Assembly (NCBI GenBank): GCA_944363395.1
Contig: CALVUC010000007.1
Span: 1 to 58,990, forward strand
Length of the DNA stretch: 58,990 nt
Direction of reading: 5' to 3'
Origin: an uncultured Clostridia bacterium
Lineage (GTDB): Bacteria; Bacillota; Clostridia; Christensenellales; Borkfalkiaceae
Below, one piece after another: positions 14,526-24,502 of the stretch. Positions within the stretch are counted from its first letter, which is position 1. Each line of letters opens with the position of its first letter. Below the pieces are notes generated by a model, which did not search any database, had not been told where the DNA came from, and was given only the letters and a program-made list of their open reading frames with translations. The position numbers and the translations under genes are program-made.

Positions 14526-16846
14526 TCGTTATGGACGGCGGCTTCGGCAGCGAACTCGAACGCGCGGGGCTGGGCGACGCCGTCCCGGAGGAACTCAACC
14601 TCACCCGTCCCGAAGCGGTGCGCGCCATCCACGCCGCCTATGCCGAAGCGGGCGCGGACATCATCACCGCCAATTCCTTCGGGCTCAACCGTATCAAGTA
14701 CCGCGGGCGGTATGCGCTCGCAGATCTCGCGCGGGCGGCGGCGGAAAACGCGCGTTCGGCGGGCAAGACGGTCTTTTTCGACGTCGGACCGACGGGGGCG
14801 CTGCTTGCGCCCGTGGGGACGCTCACCTTCGACGAGGCGTACGCCGCCTATGCCGAGGTCGCCGAACTCACCCGCGGTCTCGTGGACGGCTACATCGTCG
14901 AGACCTTTTCCGATCTCTATGAACTCAAAGCCTGCGTGCTCGCCCTGAAGGAGCACGCGGACAAGCCCGTGTTTGCGACGGCGACCTTCGACAAGACGCT
15001 GCGCACGCTGACGGGCTCCACGCCCGAGATCGTCTGCGAACTTCTGGAGGGGCTGGGCGTCGACGCGCTGGGCGTCAACTGCTCGCTGGGACCGGAGGAA
15101 CTTGCTCCCGTCGTGGAGCGCCTGCTTTCCTCGACCGATCTTCCCGTCGTCGTGCAGCCCAACCGCGGGCTTCCCAAACTCGTCGGCGGAAAAACGGTGT
15201 ACGACCTTTCGGAGGACGAATTTGCCCTTTGGACGGAGCGGTTCGTGCATGCGGGCGTCTCCGTCATCGGCGGATGCTGCGGCACCACGCCCGCTTTTAT
15301 CCGCCGCATTGCCGCTTTCAAGGGGCGGACGGTCCCGCCGCGCGCCGTGCAAAAAAAGACAGCCGTCACCTCGCAGACGCGCCGCGTCGTCATGGAAAAC
15401 GTCAGGATCTGCGGCGAACGCCTCAATCCCACGGGTAAGAAGGCGCTGAAAGAGGCGCTCATGCGCGAGGACTACGGTTATCTCGTCGCCGAAGCGCTGC
15501 GGCAGGAGGATGCGGGCGCCGACCTGCTCGACCTCAACGCGGGCGTTCCCGGCATCGACGAGCCTGCCGTCATGCGGCGCGCCGTGTGCGCCGTGCAGGA
15601 ATACTGCGAACTGCCGCTGCAGATCGACTCTTCGGACGCCGCCGCTATCGAAGCGGGCGTGCGGTATTATAACGGCGTGCCGCTCATCAACAGCGTCAAC
15701 GGCGAAGAGGAGGTGATGGCGCGCATCTTCCCCATTGCCAAGAAGTACGGCGCGGTCGTCCTGGGACTGACGATGGACGGGCGCGGCGTGCCGCGCACGG
15801 CCCAGGAGCGCTTTGCGATCGCGCGGCGCATCGTGGAGCGCGCAAAGGCGTACGGCATCCCCGCGCACAAGGTGATGATCGACACCCTCGTTCTGACGGC
15901 TTCCGCGGAGCAGGATCTCGTTTCGGAGACGGTGCGCGCCCTCGCGCTCGTCAAGACGCTGGGCGTCGCCACGGCGCTGGGCGTCTCCAACGTCTCCTTC
16001 GGGCTGCCCGCCCGCCCGCTCCTCAACAAGACCTTCCTTGCGATGGCGATGGCAAACGGATTGGATATGCCCATCATGAACCCCCTCGACGGGGAGATGA
16101 CGGGCGCCGTGTACGCCTATCGGGTGCTCGCGGGCATCGACCGCGGGGCGGCGGACTATATCGGGCGCTACCGCGACGCGGCGGGCGCAGCGGTCTCCGC
16201 GGCGCCCAAGCGGGAGTCGGCTTCGCCCGCCAAGGACCTCTACGACTGCGTCAGGCGCGGGCTCAGGGAGGACGCGGCGGCAATGACCGAGGCGGAGCTC
16301 GCCGTCCGCGCCCCGCTCGAGGTCGTCGGCGACGTCCTCGTCAAGGCGCTTGAGGAGGTGGGCGCGCTCTACGAGCAGGGCAAACTCTTCCTGCCGCAGC
16401 TCATCGCCTCGGCGGAGGCGGCAAAGGCGGCGTTCGCCGTCGTCGGCACAAGGCTGCACAAGACGGACGGCGGCAGGGGAACGGTCGTTCTCGCGACCGT
16501 CAGAGGAGACGTACACGACATCGGCAAAAACATCGTCAAGGTCGTGACGGAGTCGCACGGCTTTACCGTCGTCGACCTCGGGAAGGACGTCCCCTGCGAG
16601 CGCGTCGTCGCCGCGGTGCAAAAGGAGCGTCCCCTTGCCGTCGGGCTCTCGGCGCTCATGACGACGACGGTGAAGAGCATGGAGCAGACCATTGCGGCGC
16701 TGCGGGCGGCGGGCTGCACGGCGGCGGTCTTTGTCGGCGGCGCGGTGCTCAACCGTGAGACGGCGCGCGCGATCGGCGCGGACCATTACACGGCGAATGC
16801 TTCGGAGTTCGTGCGCGTGCTCGAAGAACTCGCGGCAAAAAAATAG
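14501..16846 (+). CDS. metH: Cobalamin-dependent methionine synthase, lacking the reactivation domain
   Basis: MetH transfers the methyl group from methyl-THF through cobalamin to homocysteine. The 781-residue protein has a homocysteine domain (1 to about 290, zinc ligands C194 in GVNCSLG and C259/C260 in GGCCGTT), a pterin-binding barrel (about 305-560, ICGERLNPTGKKA), and the cobalamin cap and binding domains (about 580-781, DVHDIGKN with ligand H672). It ends there, some 400 residues short of E. coli MetH; the missing activation domain is the preceding gene. ATG follows AGGGAGGGAAGGGT. Confidence 0.95.
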   Translation: MLPLGKQVIVMDGGFGSELERAGLGDAVPEELNLTRPEAVRAIHAAYAEAGADIITANSFGLNRIKYRGRYALADLARAAAENARSAGKTVFFDVGPTGALLAPVGTLTFDEAYAAYAEVAELTRGLVDGYIVETFSDLYELKACVLALKEHADKPVFATATFDKTLRTLTGSTPEIVCELLEGLGVDALGVNCSLGPEELAPVVERLLSSTDLPVVVQPNRGLPKLVGGKTVYDLSEDEFALWTERFVHAGVSVIGGCCGTTPAFIRRIAAFKGRTVPPRAVQKKTAVTSQTRRVVMENVRICGERLNPTGKKALKEALMREDYGYLVAEALRQEDAGADLLDLNAGVPGIDEPAVMRRAVCAVQEYCELPLQIDSSDAAAIEAGVRYYNGVPLINSVNGEEEVMARIFPIAKKYGAVVLGLTMDGRGVPRTAQERFAIARRIVERAKAYGIPAHKVMIDTLVLTASAEQDLVSETVRALALVKTLGVATALGVSNVSFGLPARPLLNKTFLAMAMANGLDMPIMNPLDGEMTGAVYAYRVLAGIDRGAADYIGRYRDAAGAAVSAAPKRESASPAKDLYDCVRRGLREDAAAMTEAELAVRAPLEVVGDVLVKALEEVGALYEQGKLFLPQLIASAEAAKAAFAVVGTRLHKTDGGRGTVVLATVRGDVHDIGKNIVKVVTESHGFTVVDLGKDVPCERVVAAVQKERPLAVGLSALMTTTVKSMEQTIAALRAAGCTAAVFVGGAVLNRETARAIGADHYTANASEFVRVLEELAAKK

Positions 16847-16876
16847 AAAAATTTTCCCTTGCGGCGCAAAAAAAAT

Positions 16877-16905
16877 TTGACAACCGTCCCGCCCTTTGCT
16901 ATAAT
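16877..16905 (+). promoter_or_regulatory. Perfect-consensus SigA promoter of rpsU
   Basis: TTGACA, 17-bp spacer, TATAAT. Confidence 0.92.
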
Positions 16906-16954
16906 AGGCGAGCATGAATGTGCAAGTAACTGCTGCGGCGAAGGAGGGTAGAAT

Positions 16955-17131
16955 ATGTCCACGATCAAAGTCGGTGAAAACGAGAATCTGGAGAGCGCGC
17001 TCCGCCGCTTCAAGAGAAAGTGCTCGCGCGACGGCATCATCGGAGACCTTCGCAAGAAAGAGTTTTACGAGAAGCCTTCGGTGAAGAAGCGCAAGAAGGC
17101 GGAAGCCGCACGCAAGAGAAGCAGAAACTGA
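16955..17131 (+). CDS. rpsU: 30S ribosomal protein S21
   Basis: This 58-residue protein is S21: [20 protein letters not shown] at the start, then [21 protein letters not shown], and a lysine/arginine tail ([13 protein letters not shown]). S21 binds the 30S platform near the anti-Shine-Dalgarno region and helps initiation. AAGGAGGG precedes the ATG by 6 nt. It is flanked by a perfect promoter and a UUCG-loop terminator, so it is a strong monocistronic unit, unlike Bacillus where rpsU is with yqeY. Confidence 0.97.
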   Translation: MSTIKVGENENLESALRRFKRKCSRDGIIGDLRKKEFYEKPSVKKRKKAEAARKRSRN

Positions 17132-17137
17132 AAAAAG

Positions 17138-17165
17138 ATCCGTAACTTCGGTTACGGATTTTTTT
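17138..17165 (+). terminator. Rho-independent terminator of rpsU with TTCG tetraloop
   Basis: ATCCGTAAC-TTCG-GTTACGGAT followed by a seven-T run. Confidence 0.95.
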
Positions 17166-17204
17166 ATGCAAATTTTATCATTTGATGTCGAAAGGGGGAA
17201 GAAC

Positions 17205-17597
17205 ATGGAACGTACACTCAAAATGCTCGCCCGCGAGGCGAAGTCGCGCCTGAAAAAGGGGTTCTGGGAGCGCTGCGAGGAGGAACTCGACGAGCGCCGC
17301 CGCACCGCGCGCGAACAGGGCATCAGCGAGAGCAAGATGGAGCGCTATTTTGCCGAAAAGGTCGCGGGCTCCATCCGCGGCGAGACGCCCGACGAGTTCT
17401 ATCTCAAAGTCAGGAAGATGCTCCTCGAGGAGGGCGAAGTATCCGATGCGATCGGAAGGCTCACCGACCGGGCATACTACGCCACGCTCTCGTACGAGGA
17501 GAAACAGCGCTATAATTTAGAGCTCTCCGAGCGCTACCTGGAGGCGCTCAAACGCTTCAAAAAGGAATATGAATTTGAACAGGGGAAACGCGGCTAA
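17205..17597 (+). CDS. Conserved-looking cytosolic helical protein of unknown function
   Basis: I do not recognise this 130-residue protein. It is highly charged and predicted almost entirely alpha-helical (ERTLKMLAREAKSRLKKGFW; EELDERRRTAREQG; YEEKQRYNLELSERYLEALK), with no signal, membrane segment or cysteine motif. The ATG at 17205 follows AAAGGGGG; an upstream ATG at 17166 lies inside the rpsU terminator run-off and has no ribosome-binding site. Its stop codon overlaps the stop of the convergent rhomboid gene. Base composition matches its neighbours, so it is a resident gene. Confidence 0.75.
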   Translation: MERTLKMLAREAKSRLKKGFWERCEEELDERRRTAREQGISESKMERYFAEKVAGSIRGETPDEFYLKVRKMLLEEGEVSDAIGRLTDRAYYATLSYEEKQRYNLELSERYLEALKRFKKEYEFEQGKRG

Positions 17598-18256
17598 TTT
17601 TGTCTGCGGGCGTGTGTCAGCGGGATCTGCACGAGCAGCGCGACGATCGTGCCGGTAAAAAAGCCGGTTCCGTGCCCTAAGTTATGAAGAAGATCGTAGG
17701 GATAGGGCGCAAACGAGACGGACGAAGTGCCACCGCTGAAGCACATTGCGAAGTAGATGAGCGCAAGGACGATGCCGCCGAAGATGAGATCGGTTTTGTT
17801 GCGCCGTGATTTTATGAGCGAGAACAGGTAGTCGATGATGACATAGGCATAGAACGCATAGTTGACGCCCGAATAGCCATAGAAGTAAAAATCTCCTTTG
17901 GCGGCGGCGCAGACACAGCTTTGGAACACGGCAAAGGAAAGGACGAGCCCGAAAAGCCCGAAACTGCCCGTCTTGCGCTCCAGATACAGTCCGACCACGA
18001 AAAAACACAGCATGTTGAGCAGTGCGTGCTGCCATGTTCCGTGACCGAAATTGTTGAGAAAACAGCGCCAGATGTGTGCAAAATCAAAGGAGCGTTCCCA
18101 GATCACAGATTCGTTTCCGTATTCAAACAGCCATGTGCTGGTGCCATGCAGAGCGTAAAGCAGAATGTTTGTCAGGACGACGGCGATGGTCGTCACATAG
18201 AAATAATTACGGGAATACCACGTCAGACGTTTTTTCGGGGAATCGATGAATTTCAC
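17594..18256 (-). CDS. Rhomboid-family intramembrane serine protease
   Basis: The 220-residue protein has six predicted membrane helices and the rhomboid signatures: HGTWQHALLNM (H and N of the oxyanion-site helix 2), GYSGVNYAF with catalytic S129, and HNLGHGTGFFTG with catalytic H195. Rhomboids cleave single-pass membrane proteins within the bilayer. The start is a GTG with GGAGG eight bases upstream on the minus strand. The gene ends tail to tail with the previous one, sharing three bases between stop codons. Substrate unknown. Confidence 0.88.
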   Translation of the reverse strand: MKFIDSPKKRLTWYSRNYFYVTTIAVVLTNILLYALHGTSTWLFEYGNESVIWERSFDFAHIWRCFLNNFGHGTWQHALLNMLCFFVVGLYLERKTGSFGLFGLVLSFAVFQSCVCAAAKGDFYFYGYSGVNYAFYAYVIIDYLFSLIKSRRNKTDLIFGGIVLALIYFAMCFSGGTSSVSFAPYPYDLLHNLGHGTGFFTGTIVALLVQIPLTHARRQN

Positions 18257-18344
18257 GGCGGAACCTCCTTGTCAGGAGTATATCATACGTCATGCTTGTT
18301 TGCAAGAGGGCGCTCTGCATTTTTTCTGCGGGCGGCGCAAAAAC

Positions 18345-18373
18345 TTGTCATTTTTTCGCGCTTATGATATAAT
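18345..18373 (+). promoter_or_regulatory. SigA promoter of pcrA-ligA, predicted near-leaderless
   Basis: TTGTCA, 17-bp spacer, TATAAT. The pcrA ATG begins nine bases after the -10 box, so the 5' leader would be at most about three nucleotides. Confidence 0.85.
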
Positions 18374-18382
18374 GACGGGGTT

Positions 18383-20689
18383 ATGGAAGAACTTTCATTG
18401 CTCAACGAAGAACAGCTTGCGCCCGTCCTCGATACCGAGGGCGCGGTTTTGGTTTTGGCAGGCGCGGGGAGCGGCAAGACGCGCGTTCTGACGTCGCGCA
18501 TCCTCTATCTCATCGCGGAAAAACAGGTCGCGCCCGAAAATATCCTCGCCATCACGTTCACCAACAAGGCGGCGAACGAGATGCGCGCGCGCCTCGAAGA
18601 GATGACGGACGTCTCGCGGATGTGGGTGTGCACCATCCACTCCATGTGCGTCAAGATCTTGCGGATGTTCGCGGAACGGCGCGGGCTCTCCGCCAATTTC
18701 TCCATCTATTCCGAACAGGAGCGCGCCGCCGTCATCAAGCAGGCGTTCAAGGAATGCGGCTACGAGGACGAGGACGGCGTATTAAAGTCGGTCAAGCGGC
18801 ACATCTCCAACGCCAAGATGCTCGGGCTTTCGCCCAAAGAGTACGGGCTGCGCTGCCGCCTCGAGCGCAATATCGATCCCGCCGTCAAAGTGTATGAAAA
18901 GTACGCGGCGCACCTGAAGGCGAGCAACGCCCTCGATTTCGACGACCTGCTCACCGAAGCGCTCGCCCTCCTCAAGGAGGACAAGGAGGCGTGCGAATAC
19001 CTTGCGGGCAAGTTCCGCTACGTCCATGTGGACGAGTTTCAGGACACCAACGCCGTACAGTTCGAGATCGTCAAGTGCCTCTCGTCCGTCCACGGCAATC
19101 TCTTCGTCGTCGGCGACGACGACCAGTCCATCTACGGCTGGCGGGGCGCGAAGATCGAAAACATCCTGGGGTTCGAGCGCGTCTATCCCAACGCAAAAGT
19201 GTATAAATTGCAGCAGAATTACCGCTCGACCAAGGCGATCTTGTCCCTCGCCAACGCCTCCATCGCGCACAACGCCCGCCGCAAGGGCAAGACGCTGCAC
19301 ACCCAGAACCCCGAAGGGGACGCGCCCGTCTTTTACGAGGCGGACGAGGAGGCGGGGGAGGCGCTCTACTGCGCCAAAAAGATCGCCGAACTCAGCCGCT
19401 GCGGCTACAAGCCCTCCGATTTTGCCGTCCTCATGCGCATCAACGCGCTCACCCGCTCCTACGAGCAGGAATTTACCAAGTACGGCATCCCCTACAAGGT
19501 GTTCGGCGGCTTCAAATTCTTCGAGCGCAAGGAGATCAAGGATATCCTTGCCTATTTGCGCGTTGCGGGCAATCCCTTTGACAGCGAGGCGGTCGCGCGC
19601 ATCATCAACGTCCCGCGCCGCGGGATCGGCGAACGCACGCTCGACGCGCTCTACGACTATGCCGCGCGCGAGGACGTCCCGCTCTTCGACGCCGTGCTCG
19701 ATCATGATAAATTAGGCGTCGGCAGCAGCGCGCAGGCAAAACTGCGCGCCTTCGGGGCGTATCTCAAGGAGATCGTCCTCGAAGCGCAGACGATGGCGGT
19801 GGACGAGTTCGTGCGCCGTCTTGTCGACACTTCGGGGATGCGCGGACAGTATGCCGACAAGTCGGACGAGTCCGTCACCAAACTCGCCAATATCGAGGAA
19901 TTTCTCAACTCCGTCGACGAGTTCGTGCGCATGAATCCCGAAGCGACGCTCTCCGACTATCTGCAGCAGATCACGCTCTATTCGGACACCGATGAGATGG
20001 ACGGCAGCGACTATGTGACGATCGCGACCATCCACGCCGTCAAGGGGCTGGAATTCAAGTGCGTGTTCGTCGTCGGATTGGAGGAGGACATCATGCCGAC
20101 CTCGCGCGCCGTCGACGACCCCGCGGGGCTGGAGGAGGAGCGGCGGCTCATGTACGTCGCGATCACCCGCGCGCAGGAAAAACTGTTTTTGACGCGCTCC
20201 AAGAGCCGCTATCTCTACGGCAAGCGCGAGCCGACGATGCGTTCGCGCTTCGTGCGCGAGCTGGAGGGGGAACTGGACGTCGCGCCCGAAACGCAGAGAG
20301 CCTCCTACGGCTATGGTTACGGGGGCGCGCCCTACGGGACGCGCGCGGCGTACGGCGGGCCCCGCCCGTCGGGCGCGGGGCAGTCTGCAAGAAGTTACGG
20401 CGCGGCGCAGGAGAGGCCTGCGGCGGAGAGCCGTTCCACCTTCGGCGCGGGGTCGCGCCCCTCGGGGAACGTGCGCTTCGGCAACGCGGGCAGGACGGCG
20501 CCCGTACAGCCCAGGAAGGACACTTCGGGCTTTGCCGTCGGCACGCGGGTGCGGCACGCGCGCTTCGGCGAAGGCGTCGTCACGGCGATGCGCGGCGCGG
20601 GCGGCAACGTCATCGTCACCGTCAGATTCGATAAAGCGGGCAACAAGGACCTCGCGGCGGCGCTCGCGCCCCTCGAGATCATCGGATAA
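18383..20689 (+). CDS. pcrA: ATP-dependent DNA helicase PcrA/UvrD
   Basis: PcrA is the superfamily 1A 3'-5' helicase for nucleotide-excision repair, recombination control and rolling-circle replication. The 768-residue protein shows Walker A GAGSGKT at 27-33, ITFTNKAANEM (motif Ia), DEFQDTN (motif II), GDDDQSIYGWRGA (motif III), QNYRS (motif IV), ATIHAVKGLEF (motif V) and VAITRAQEKL (motif VI). After the core comes a low-complexity Gly/Tyr/Ala/Arg linker (about 635-710) and a Tudor-like C-terminal domain (VGTRVRHARFGEG) known to contact RNA polymerase. It is followed 12 bp later by ligA, as in Bacillus pcrA-ligA. Confidence 0.96.
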   Translation: MEELSLLNEEQLAPVLDTEGAVLVLAGAGSGKTRVLTSRILYLIAEKQVAPENILAITFTNKAANEMRARLEEMTDVSRMWVCTIHSMCVKILRMFAERRGLSANFSIYSEQERAAVIKQAFKECGYEDEDGVLKSVKRHISNAKMLGLSPKEYGLRCRLERNIDPAVKVYEKYAAHLKASNALDFDDLLTEALALLKEDKEACEYLAGKFRYVHVDEFQDTNAVQFEIVKCLSSVHGNLFVVGDDDQSIYGWRGAKIENILGFERVYPNAKVYKLQQNYRSTKAILSLANASIAHNARRKGKTLHTQNPEGDAPVFYEADEEAGEALYCAKKIAELSRCGYKPSDFAVLMRINALTRSYEQEFTKYGIPYKVFGGFKFFERKEIKDILAYLRVAGNPFDSEAVARIINVPRRGIGERTLDALYDYAAREDVPLFDAVLDHDKLGVGSSAQAKLRAFGAYLKEIVLEAQTMAVDEFVRRLVDTSGMRGQYADKSDESVTKLANIEEFLNSVDEFVRMNPEATLSDYLQQITLYSDTDEMDGSDYVTIATIHAVKGLEFKCVFVVGLEEDIMPTSRAVDDPAGLEEERRLMYVAITRAQEKLFLTRSKSRYLYGKREPTMRSRFVRELEGELDVAPETQRASYGYGYGGAPYGTRAAYGGPRPSGAGQSARSYGAAQERPAAESRSTFGAGSRPSGNVRFGNAGRTAPVQPRKDTSGFAVGTRVRHARFGEGVVTAMRGAGGNVIVTVRFDKAGNKDLAAALAPLEIIG

Positions 20690-22645
<1,956 letters not shown>

Positions 22646-22655
22646 GGCTTCGCCG

Positions 22656-22682
22656 CCGCCCTTCGGGGCGGTTTTTCTCTTT
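22656..22682 (+). terminator. Rho-independent terminator after ligA
   Basis: CCGCCC-TTCG-GGGCGG followed by TTTTTCTCTTTT. Confidence 0.88.
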
Positions 22683-22720
22683 TCCGCCGCGGGAAAGAGG
22701 GAAAAATTCCCGAAAAGTGC

Positions 22721-22749
22721 TTGAAATCTCTGCCGCCGCGTGGTATAAT
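22721..22749 (+). promoter_or_regulatory. SigA promoter of the yicC-gmk-rpoZ operon
   Basis: TTGAAA, 17-bp spacer, TATAAT. Confidence 0.85.
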
Positions 22750-22789
22750 ATTGTAATCTGAAAATTTTGCTCGGACGGGAGGAATTGCC

Positions 22790-23662
22790 GTGTACAGCAT
22801 GACGGGTTACGGAAAGGGCGTCTGCGCCGCGGACGGCGCGGAACTGACGGCGGAGGTGAAGTCGGTCAACAACCGCTTTTTGGACCTTGCCGTCAAGAGC
22901 CCGCGCATCTTTCTCTCGCAGGAAGAGCACATCCGCGCCGTCGCAAGGGAATATATCTCCCGCGGACACGTCGATATCTATATCTCCTATTCCGACAAGC
23001 GGGAAAAGCAGCTCTCTTACAGCGTCGACCTCTCCGTCGCGCGCGCCTATCAACGGGCGGCGGCGCAGCTGAAGGAGGCGCTCCCCGGCGTTGCGGACGA
23101 TGCCTCGCTCACCTTCTATCTGCGCCTTCCGGACGTCGTGCGCACGCAGGAGGAGAGCGGCGGCGACGAACTGCTCGTCTCCCTTCTGGACGGCGCGCTC
23201 CGTCAAGCGTTCGAGGGGCTCTCCTCCATGCGCAGGGCGGAAGGCGAGCGGCTGAAGGCGGACCTGCTTGCGCGCATGGAGACCATCGAAGGACTGGTCG
23301 CGGGCATCGCGCAGCGCGCGCCCCGCGTCGCGGAGGAGTACCGCCTCCGTCTCACCGAGCGCATCGAGGAGTTTCTTGCGGGCAAGACGGATGAAGCGCG
23401 CATCCTGACCGAAGCCGCCATCTATGCCGACAAGTGCAGCATCGACGAGGAACTCACCCGCCTCACGGCGCACATCAAGGCATTCCGCGACATCTGCGCA
23501 TCCGAACAGGTCGGCAGGAAGCTGGATTTTCTCGTCCAGGAATTCAACCGCGAATGCAACACCGTCTGCAGCAAATCGTGCGACAAGGAGATCACCGCCC
23601 TTGCCCTGCAGATGAAGAACGAGATCGAAAAGATCCGCGAACAGATACAAAATTTGGAGTAA
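22790..23662 (+). CDS. yicC: YicC/YloC family endoribonuclease
   Basis: The 290-residue protein starts with the family signature MYSMTGYGKG and ends with VQEFNRECNTVCSKSCDKEI, where the acidic and cysteine residues of the C-terminal DUF1732 domain are found. YicC proteins are RNA endonucleases that act on structured and small RNAs. The start is a GTG with GGGAGGAATT upstream. It begins the block that in Bacillus reads yloC-remA-gmk-rpoZ-coaBC-priA; here remA is missing and gmk follows after three bases. Confidence 0.94.
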   Translation: MYSMTGYGKGVCAADGAELTAEVKSVNNRFLDLAVKSPRIFLSQEEHIRAVAREYISRGHVDIYISYSDKREKQLSYSVDLSVARAYQRAAAQLKEALPGVADDASLTFYLRLPDVVRTQEESGGDELLVSLLDGALRQAFEGLSSMRRAEGERLKADLLARMETIEGLVAGIAQRAPRVAEEYRLRLTERIEEFLAGKTDEARILTEAAIYADKCSIDEELTRLTAHIKAFRDICASEQVGRKLDFLVQEFNRECNTVCSKSCDKEITALALQMKNEIEKIREQIQNLE

Positions 23663-23665
23663 CGC

Positions 23666-24232
23666 ATGAGAAACGTCCTTGTCGTCATTTCGGGACCGTC
23701 CGGCGTGGGAAAGGGGACGCTCGTCGACCTGCTCCTGCAAGAGGACGCCGGCCTTGTAAAATCCGTCTCCTGCACCACACGCGCCCCGCGCGAGGGGGAG
23801 CGGGACGGCGTCAGCTACTACTTCATCACGCCGCAGGAGTTCCGTTCCCGCATCGCCGAAAACGATTTTCTGGAGTATGACGAGCACTTCGGCAACTTCT
23901 ACGGCACGCCCCGCTCCTTTGTCGAGCGGCAGCTCAGGGCGCACTCGGTCATTCTCGAGATCGACGTCGTCGGCGCGCTCAACGCCAAGCGGCTGATGCC
24001 GCGCGACACGGTGCTCATCATGGTCGCGCCGCCCTCGCAGGAGGAACTCGAGGCGCGGCTCGCGGTGCGCGGTTCGGAATCGGACGAGGAGCGCGCGGCG
24101 CGCCTGCGCAGGGTGAAGTACGAACTCGACCAGGCGCCTTTATATGACTACGTCGTCGTCAACGACGATCTGCAGCGCACCAAAGCTGAAATTTTGTCGA
24201 TCATCCGCAAGGAAAAGGAGAAGATAGTATGA
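23666..24232 (+). CDS. gmk: Guanylate kinase
   Basis: Gmk phosphorylates GMP to GDP. The 188-residue protein has the P-loop GPSGVGKG at 10-17, the GMP-binding VSCTTRAPREGERDGVSYYF and the lid FGNFYGTP. It is four bases from yicC and overlaps rpoZ by 4 bp (ATGA), so the three genes are translated as a unit. Confidence 0.97.
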   Translation: MRNVLVVISGPSGVGKGTLVDLLLQEDAGLVKSVSCTTRAPREGERDGVSYYFITPQEFRSRIAENDFLEYDEHFGNFYGTPRSFVERQLRAHSVILEIDVVGALNAKRLMPRDTVLIMVAPPSQEELEARLAVRGSESDEERAARLRRVKYELDQAPLYDYVVVNDDLQRTKAEILSIIRKEKEKIV

Positions 24233-24450
24233 TCAATGAACCTTCGATGGACGCCCTCATCCGCAAGCTGGGCTCGCCCGAGGATCCCGCCAGCCGCTAC
24301 GAGCTGTGCGTGGTCGTCGCAAAGCGTACGCGCCAGATCATCGAACAGATGCAGTCTACGGGCGTGACGGAACTTCCCGGCAAGCAGAAGGAGATCGTCC
24401 TCGCCTGCCAGGAGATCATGAACGGCAAGGTGACGGTCGCGCGCGACTGA
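24229..24450 (+). CDS. rpoZ: RNA polymerase omega subunit
   Basis: The 73-residue protein shows the omega pattern INEPSMDALIRKL, YELCVVVAKRTRQI and KEIVLACQEIMNGKV. Omega wraps the C-terminus of beta-prime and helps assemble RNA polymerase. It overlaps gmk by 4 bp. coaBC, which usually follows, is absent. Confidence 0.95.
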   Translation: MINEPSMDALIRKLGSPEDPASRYELCVVVAKRTRQIIEQMQSTGVTELPGKQKEIVLACQEIMNGKVTVARD

Positions 24451-24460
24451 CCGCTTTGCT

Positions 24461-24491
24461 GCAAAACTGCCCCGAAAGGGGCTTATTTTGC
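24461..24491 (+). terminator. Short terminator-like hairpin between rpoZ and priA
   Basis: GCCCC-GAAA-GGGGC followed by TTATTTT, with an outer GCAAAA/TTTTGC extension. priA begins 12 bp later, so it probably attenuates rather than ends transcription. Confidence 0.65.
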
Positions 24492-24502
24492 ATCGGGGGA
24501 GT

